In this document: positions 14,834 to 18,066 of the stretch, piece after piece
Layout: the number at the start of each line of letters is the position of its first letter
Numbering within the stretch: position 1 is the first letter of the stretch
Origin: Parietichytrium sp. I65-24A
Lineage: Eukaryota > Sar > Bigyra > Thraustochytrida > Thraustochytriidae
Reading direction: 5' to 3'
Assembly: GCA_012862575.1 (NCBI GenBank)
Contig: BLSF01000158.1
Span: 1-18,066 of the forward strand
DNA length: 18,066 nucleotides
Position numbers and translations under genes: made by a program
Notes under the pieces: generated by a model
Seen by the model: only the letters and a program-made list of their open reading frames with translations
Told to the model about the DNA's origin: nothing
Databases searched by the model: none

Positions 14834-16198
14834 TCAAAGAAGAACTTGGCGAAGGCAGCTTGCGACTCCGTTCGCGACTCCAGAGCTCTCGACACAGATG
14901 AAATCGATGACCAGGTTCCATGAGCAGGTCAGGTTATCATAGACGGGGCGTCCGTCAGGAAGCAGCAATTCCACGTCGATCTCGCTGACCATGCCCCCGG
15001 ACGGACTGGACCAACTCACCTTGTCACGGAGGAGCTCTATGGTATTCGGCATGCGATGGCTTTGGATGGACTGACCGCTTTGGCCAACTGTCACCACTCC
15101 AATGGAGTAGGCCATGCCGTTCACCTTTAGCACCACTTCCACGAACCGAAACGGTCTTATGCACGGCGAGCGTGTGGAGAACAACATGTCCTCCGAGATG
15201 GACGGGAAGTTGAAAGATGAGACGTTGCCAGGGGCCTTCATTTCGTGGTAGGCCACTTGCTCCGTGTCCTTTCCCGGCAAGAAACCGAGCACCAGCGCGG
15301 CGCTATCGAGCGCGTTTTCACCCGTCCCGAAGAGAAACCTGGCCCCGTACAACTCGTTGGGCCGCTGCACAACGCCCCCTTCAGCGCGTCTTGCGAGAAT
15401 GATGGACGTAACTTGGTTGTCGAGATTTACCTTTTGAACGCCACTGAGCCCCTTACCGTTGTCAATGTTCCCGAGCCAAACCGCAATCTCACTGATCACC
15501 TCGAGCGCATCATTGTTGGAAAACCAGCGGAATCCGTTCGCGCTGTTGATGTACGGGTGCTTGGCATCGTCCATGCCCTTTTGTAGGCAAGCAAGAAACA
15601 CGCTTCGAAGCTCGTCCATATCGCGAACCGAGATGCCTGGTTGAAACTCTGCGGTGAACTTGAAGGGCTCCAAAGGCTCCAAAGGCTCCGCTTCAGCACC
15701 TCCCTCCGCCTCCGATCCGGTGAAAGGATGAAACACTTGCTCCACCTCCACAAAGCCCCCCTCGGGAATCGAGCTGAGCGCATCCTCGGAGAGGAAGAGC
15801 TGTTTCGCGTTCTTTCTGAGCACGTATGCGTCGTCATAGACCTTTATGGGTTTGAGCGTCACCTCCACATCGACCTTGTTGTTCNGTTTCGCGTTCTTTC
15901 TGAGCACGTATGCGTCGTCATAGACCTTTATGGGTTTGAGCGTCACCTCCACATCGACCTTGTTGTTCCCAGGAAAGTCCCCCACCCGGTCGACAAAGCT
16001 CGGCACGAGTTCGGAAGGGATGTCGTAGTCCACGAGCCTTATGCCGCAGACATTGCGCAATGTCGGAAAAGCCCCATGCTCCCGGTTGAACCGCCACGTG
16101 TCGACAAGCCCTCGCCCGTCCCCCTGGTTAATGTACCGGGTCTTAACTTTCTCTGCGTCGTTCCCGTTCAGGAAAACTCGCGCGGTGGTTGCCAGCAT
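14834..16198 (-). CDS. Putative capsid-like (jelly-roll) virion protein, with assembly duplication
   Basis: Called from the ATG at 16198 (454 residues as written). Further upstream the frame is open to 16375 but overlaps the divergent gene and is low quality. One residue is undetermined because of the N at 15885, and 27 residues before it are repeated after it. Collapsing the duplication gives about 426 residues in the same frame. The protein is beta-rich with no membrane segment. The C-terminus, with IELLRDKVSW, VSEIDVELLLPDGRPV, then TCSWNLVIDFI, resembles the final strands of jelly-roll penton or capsid proteins of large DNA viruses (a D-x-x-G-x-P/V motif followed by W-S/N-hydrophobic). 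Family assignment is tentative; it lacks the usual N-terminal signature of major capsid proteins. Confidence 0.75.
   Translation of the reverse strand: MLATTARVFLNGNDAEKVKTRYINQGDGRGLVDTWRFNREHGAFPTLRNVCGIRLVDYDIPSELVPSFVDRVGDFPGNNKVDVEVTLKPIKVYDDAYVLRKNAKXNNKVDVEVTLKPIKVYDDAYVLRKNAKQLFLSEDALSSIPEGGFVEVEQVFHPFTGSEAEGGAEAEPLEPLEPFKFTAEFQPGISVRDMDELRSVFLACLQKGMDDAKHPYINSANGFRWFSNNDALEVISEIAVWLGNIDNGKGLSGVQKVNLDNQVTSIILARRAEGGVVQRPNELYGARFLFGTGENALDSAALVLGFLPGKDTEQVAYHEMKAPGNVSSFNFPSISEDMLFSTRSPCIRPFRFVEVVLKVNGMAYSIGVVTVGQSGQSIQSHRMPNTIELLRDKVSWSSPSGGMVSEIDVELLLPDGRPVYDNLTCSWNLVIDFICVESSGVANGVASCLRQVLL
15802..15968. repeat. 83-bp perfect direct duplication around a single N
   Basis: Positions 15802-15884 and 15886-15968 appear identical, separated only by the undetermined base at 15885. 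The pair plus N adds 84 bp, so the frame is kept. This is the pattern of two contig ends that overlap but were joined with a gap symbol. Confidence 0.95.
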
Positions 16199-16320
16199 TT
16201 GCCAGCATTCGGCGGCAACCCTTTTTTTTTCGTGACACAGGTTCTTGACGTAGAAAAGTAAAGGAGAGGTAAAAAAAACAAGGGTGGGAGGGAGAGATAG
16301 AGAGACAGGACGAGAGCGCG

Positions 16321-16776
16321 ATGGCGGCATGCTCGAACGACAGCCGCGATGACAATGACGCCAGGAAGATCGCACTCAGTCTCCAGTCGCTCGCGGTCAT
16401 CAACGAGCCAGCCAACGACGAGCTCATCCAGCACTTCTCGGAGGCCGATGACATCTCGACGTTCGGGAAGGGCAACTTCCCGCTTGACACCACTGTGCAC
16501 AACCACACCCAGATCCTGCTCCCCACTGTATCGCACCGCCTGAGCGACACATGGGGTCTGAACGAGGCGAGGCTATCCGGGGGCACACGCATAGCCCGCT
16601 TCATGCGCAAACAAGACGCCCAGGAGAATTATTCGGACGCGGACGGGGCTTCGCCGTTCCTGGACACCACGGTACGACCCACGCGGAGTCTCGGGAGGAC
16701 CGATCGAAGTCTGGACATGAACTCCACCCGCTTACGCGGCGAGTTGGAGCAGCGCGCTCTGGCCGGGAATAACTAA
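16321..16776 (+). CDS. Unknown protein; possibly first part of a longer gene
   Basis: 151 residues from the ATG at 16321, divergent from the capsid-like gene by 122 bp. The protein is polar, with no membrane segment. The N-terminal third is helical and charged (DDNDARKIALSLQSLAVINE); the middle carries LLPTVSHRLSDTWGLNEARL; the C-terminal third is rich in Arg, Thr and Asp. No family is recognised. Its stop at 16774-16776 sits inside the sequence AATAACTAACTGG, where the next frame is already open and continues into the following ORF without a start codon. Translation frameshift, splicing, a lost start codon or a sequence error could link the two. Confidence 0.75.
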   Translation: MAACSNDSRDDNDARKIALSLQSLAVINEPANDELIQHFSEADDISTFGKGNFPLDTTVHNHTQILLPTVSHRLSDTWGLNEARLSGGTRIARFMRKQDAQENYSDADGASPFLDTTVRPTRSLGRTDRSLDMNSTRLRGELEQRALAGNN

Positions 16777-16846
16777 CTGGTGGAAGAGGCGGGACGAGGT
16801 GCCCGAAGGTTCCAACTTGAAGCCATGGGTATGGAATAACCCCGCC

Positions 16847-17446
16847 ATGTACGGCGAAGGGGTTGCACTGGGCACGGAACCTGGGAGCCAGGTCTTGAAG
16901 AACCGCAACTACCCGCGCATGACCCCTGCCGACGCGAAAGAGCGCTTCTGGAAGCGGATGCCGTCCCAGCTTGCCAAGGAGCTCCCCATTAACATGGAGC
17001 CTCATGGGTTCCGCCAGTCGCACACGTATCTCACGCCTCAAGAGGTCGTGCAAAGGGACATGACTAGGTACACGATTCACAAAGTGCCGCGGAACACGGA
17101 CGTGCGCGAGCACACCGTCAACCCCGGTGGAAAGTCAATGCGAGGAGCGCGTGGGCTCGTGGAGGCGCCGACCGTCTACGGGGACCCAGCGCACAAGAGG
17201 CAACCTGTCGGCACAAACGATACAGGAGACCGCACCGTCTACGGCATCTGGTCAAACCAGTACAGGGATGGGATCGCATCCGCTCAAATTCGGCACAACC
17301 AGTCCGAGCTGGCGAGAACGCATCAGGAATACATCGCGGAGATGCCAGTTGATATCGACGTGCAGAACTACAGTGACGACCGGGCCTACTGGGCTGCGCA
17401 ACGCGTTGTCGATCCGTTCGGGATTGCTTCGGGATCGGCTGGGTAA
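16847..17446 (+). CDS. Unknown protein; coding extends upstream of the first ATG
   Basis: 199 residues from the first in-frame ATG at 16847. The frame is open back to 16544, and the stretch right before the ATG looks coding (NWWKRRDEVPEGSNLKPWVW), so the true N-terminus is probably farther up. An in-frame GTG at 16799 is one option. Composition is polar, rich in Arg, Asn, Thr and Pro, with recurring Thr-Val-x-Pro-Gly and T-V-Y-G patterns (HTVNPGGK, APTVYGDP, RTVYGIW). There is no membrane segment or enzyme motif. It is co-oriented with the 16321 ORF and shares its high GC composition. A virion role is possible from context only. Confidence 0.75.
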   Translation: MYGEGVALGTEPGSQVLKNRNYPRMTPADAKERFWKRMPSQLAKELPINMEPHGFRQSHTYLTPQEVVQRDMTRYTIHKVPRNTDVREHTVNPGGKSMRGARGLVEAPTVYGDPAHKRQPVGTNDTGDRTVYGIWSNQYRDGIASAQIRHNQSELARTHQEYIAEMPVDIDVQNYSDDRAYWAAQRVVDPFGIASGSAG

Positions 17447-17479
17447 AACGAAAAAAGCATGTTCATGTCCATTCGCTGT

Positions 17480-18013
17480 TCATGACTTAGGTTTTACTCG
17501 GCATAGTGTTTTGAGTTCTCTGAAAACCTCATAATTGCTACTCTTAACTTCCACAGTCCCAATAACTCTCTCGCAATAATCACGAAAAGATGTGGTACGC
17601 TCGTGGGTACGCTCTTCAGGTTCTCTGATCCCATTATTAAGAAAACGCTCTAAGGAGTCCGCAAAGATTTCGCTGCGTGTTTCTTCCATATCAAAATCCA
17701 ATACTCCCGCGATATAGTTGTAGTACATTTTCGCTAGAGTGGAGTAGTAACTATTCTTCTCCTCTTTGGATGCGCTGCCGGATAAGACCGGTAAGACATG
17801 TGAGACACCATGATCCCTCACGAGATTCGTAAAAACTTCTTCAACCGAATCGAGGGTTTCTGGGGTATAATTAACACCACTGTATTTTGTTTCTGATTTT
17901 TTCATGGCATATTCTACAGTCGCCAAAACCAATTTGTCATACTCATGATTCGTCGAATCGAAGTTTCTTGGGGTAGAATTAACACCACTGTATTCTGTTT
18001 CTGATTTTACCAT
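17480..18013 (-). CDS. Unknown protein with internal duplication; probably has an upstream exon
   Basis: 177 residues from the first in-frame ATG at 18013. Residues 1-29 (MVKSETEYSGVNSTP onward) and 37-65 (MKKSETKYSGVNYTP onward) are a duplicated unit of 36 residues. The remainder is acidic and helical (VFTNLVRDHGVSHVLPVLSG, LAKMYYNYIAGVLDFDMEE, DSLERFLNNG, YCERVIGTVEV). There is no membrane segment and no known family. The similarity between the two units continues upstream of the ATG, up to an acceptor-like CTTTTTCAG ending at 18033, so the gene may be spliced from an exon beyond the window. Confidence 0.75.
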   Translation of the reverse strand: MVKSETEYSGVNSTPRNFDSTNHEYDKLVLATVEYAMKKSETKYSGVNYTPETLDSVEEVFTNLVRDHGVSHVLPVLSGSASKEEKNSYYSTLAKMYYNYIAGVLDFDMEETRSEIFADSLERFLNNGIREPEERTHERTTSFRDYCERVIGTVEVKSSNYEVFRELKTLCRVKPKS

Positions 18014-18032
18014 GGCATTTTTTACAATCCGT
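17857..18032 (-). repeat. Two-copy 108-bp direct repeat (36 codons)
   Basis: The segment around 17857-17924 and that around 17965-18032 share long identical blocks (for example TTAACACCACTGTATT and TTTCTGATTTT), exactly 108 bp apart. They encode the two units of the protein at 17480-18013. Confidence 0.9.
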
Positions 18033-18066
18033 CTGAAAAAGATCCATGCACACAATAATTGTAGAA

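Noticed and set aside
15641-16261. 206-codon plus-strand ORF
   Set aside because: Antisense of the capsid-like gene, and it spans the same artefactual duplication.
16601-17113. 170-codon minus-strand ORF
   Set aside because: Antisense of the 16321 and 16847 ORFs, whose plus-strand reading has more protein-like composition.

Overview
The window looks like a stretch of a large double-stranded DNA virus of a protist or alga, or of such a virus integrated in a protist chromosome. The anchor is a family B DNA polymerase on the minus strand at the left end. All three exonuclease motifs and polymerase motifs A and B are readable, and motif C is interrupted by an intein. The other genes fit that setting: compact ORFs on both strands, small membrane-anchored proteins, a capsid-like protein, a possible ssDNA-binding protein, a U-box-like protein and a leucine-rich-repeat (LRR) protein. 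No rRNA, tRNA, CRISPR array or transposase was seen. The nearest formal group (Nucleocytoviricota or a mirusvirus-like lineage) cannot be settled from the sequence alone.

The most striking property is the presence of spliceosomal-type introns. Two are well supported: one restores a 327-residue protein (complement of 8030-8181 plus 8286-9117), the other a 261-residue protein (12788-13408 plus 13502-13666). A third, in the LRR gene (4549-4614), has a perfect TACTAAC branch site but is stop-free and a multiple of three. A fourth set of signals lies at 5343-5453. Three of the four donors are clear GTAAGT. The fourth reads GTATGTAAGT, so its exact donor is ambiguous. Branch sites are TACTAAC, TGCTAAC (twice) and CTAAT.

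Layout: 1-2624 minus, DNA polymerase B, ending inside the intein at the left edge; 2625-3257, long divergent intergenic region; 3258-4727 plus, LRR protein; 4724-5948 minus, a membrane protein and a downstream coding block, possibly one multi-exon gene; 6007-6591 minus, membrane-anchored coiled-coil protein; 6703-7614 minus, possible ssDNA-binding protein; 8030-9117 minus, spliced, repeat-rich membrane protein; 9157-9624 minus and 9750-10850 plus, divergent multi-pass membrane proteins; 11161-12558 minus, U-box-like protein; 12788-13666 plus, spliced unknown protein; 13763-14410 minus, unknown basic protein; 14535-14723 plus, small single-pass membrane protein; 14834-16198 minus, capsid-like protein carrying an 83-bp duplication around an undetermined base; 16321-17446 plus, two ORFs in different frames that may be one gene; 17480 to about 18032 minus, a protein with a 36-residue internal duplication and probably another exon beyond the window.

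Functionally, the polymerase and the possible ssDNA-binding protein belong to replication. The right-hand genes (14535 to 17446) look like a virion or morphogenesis block, but this is inferred from composition and one C-terminal pattern. Most other products are unknown.
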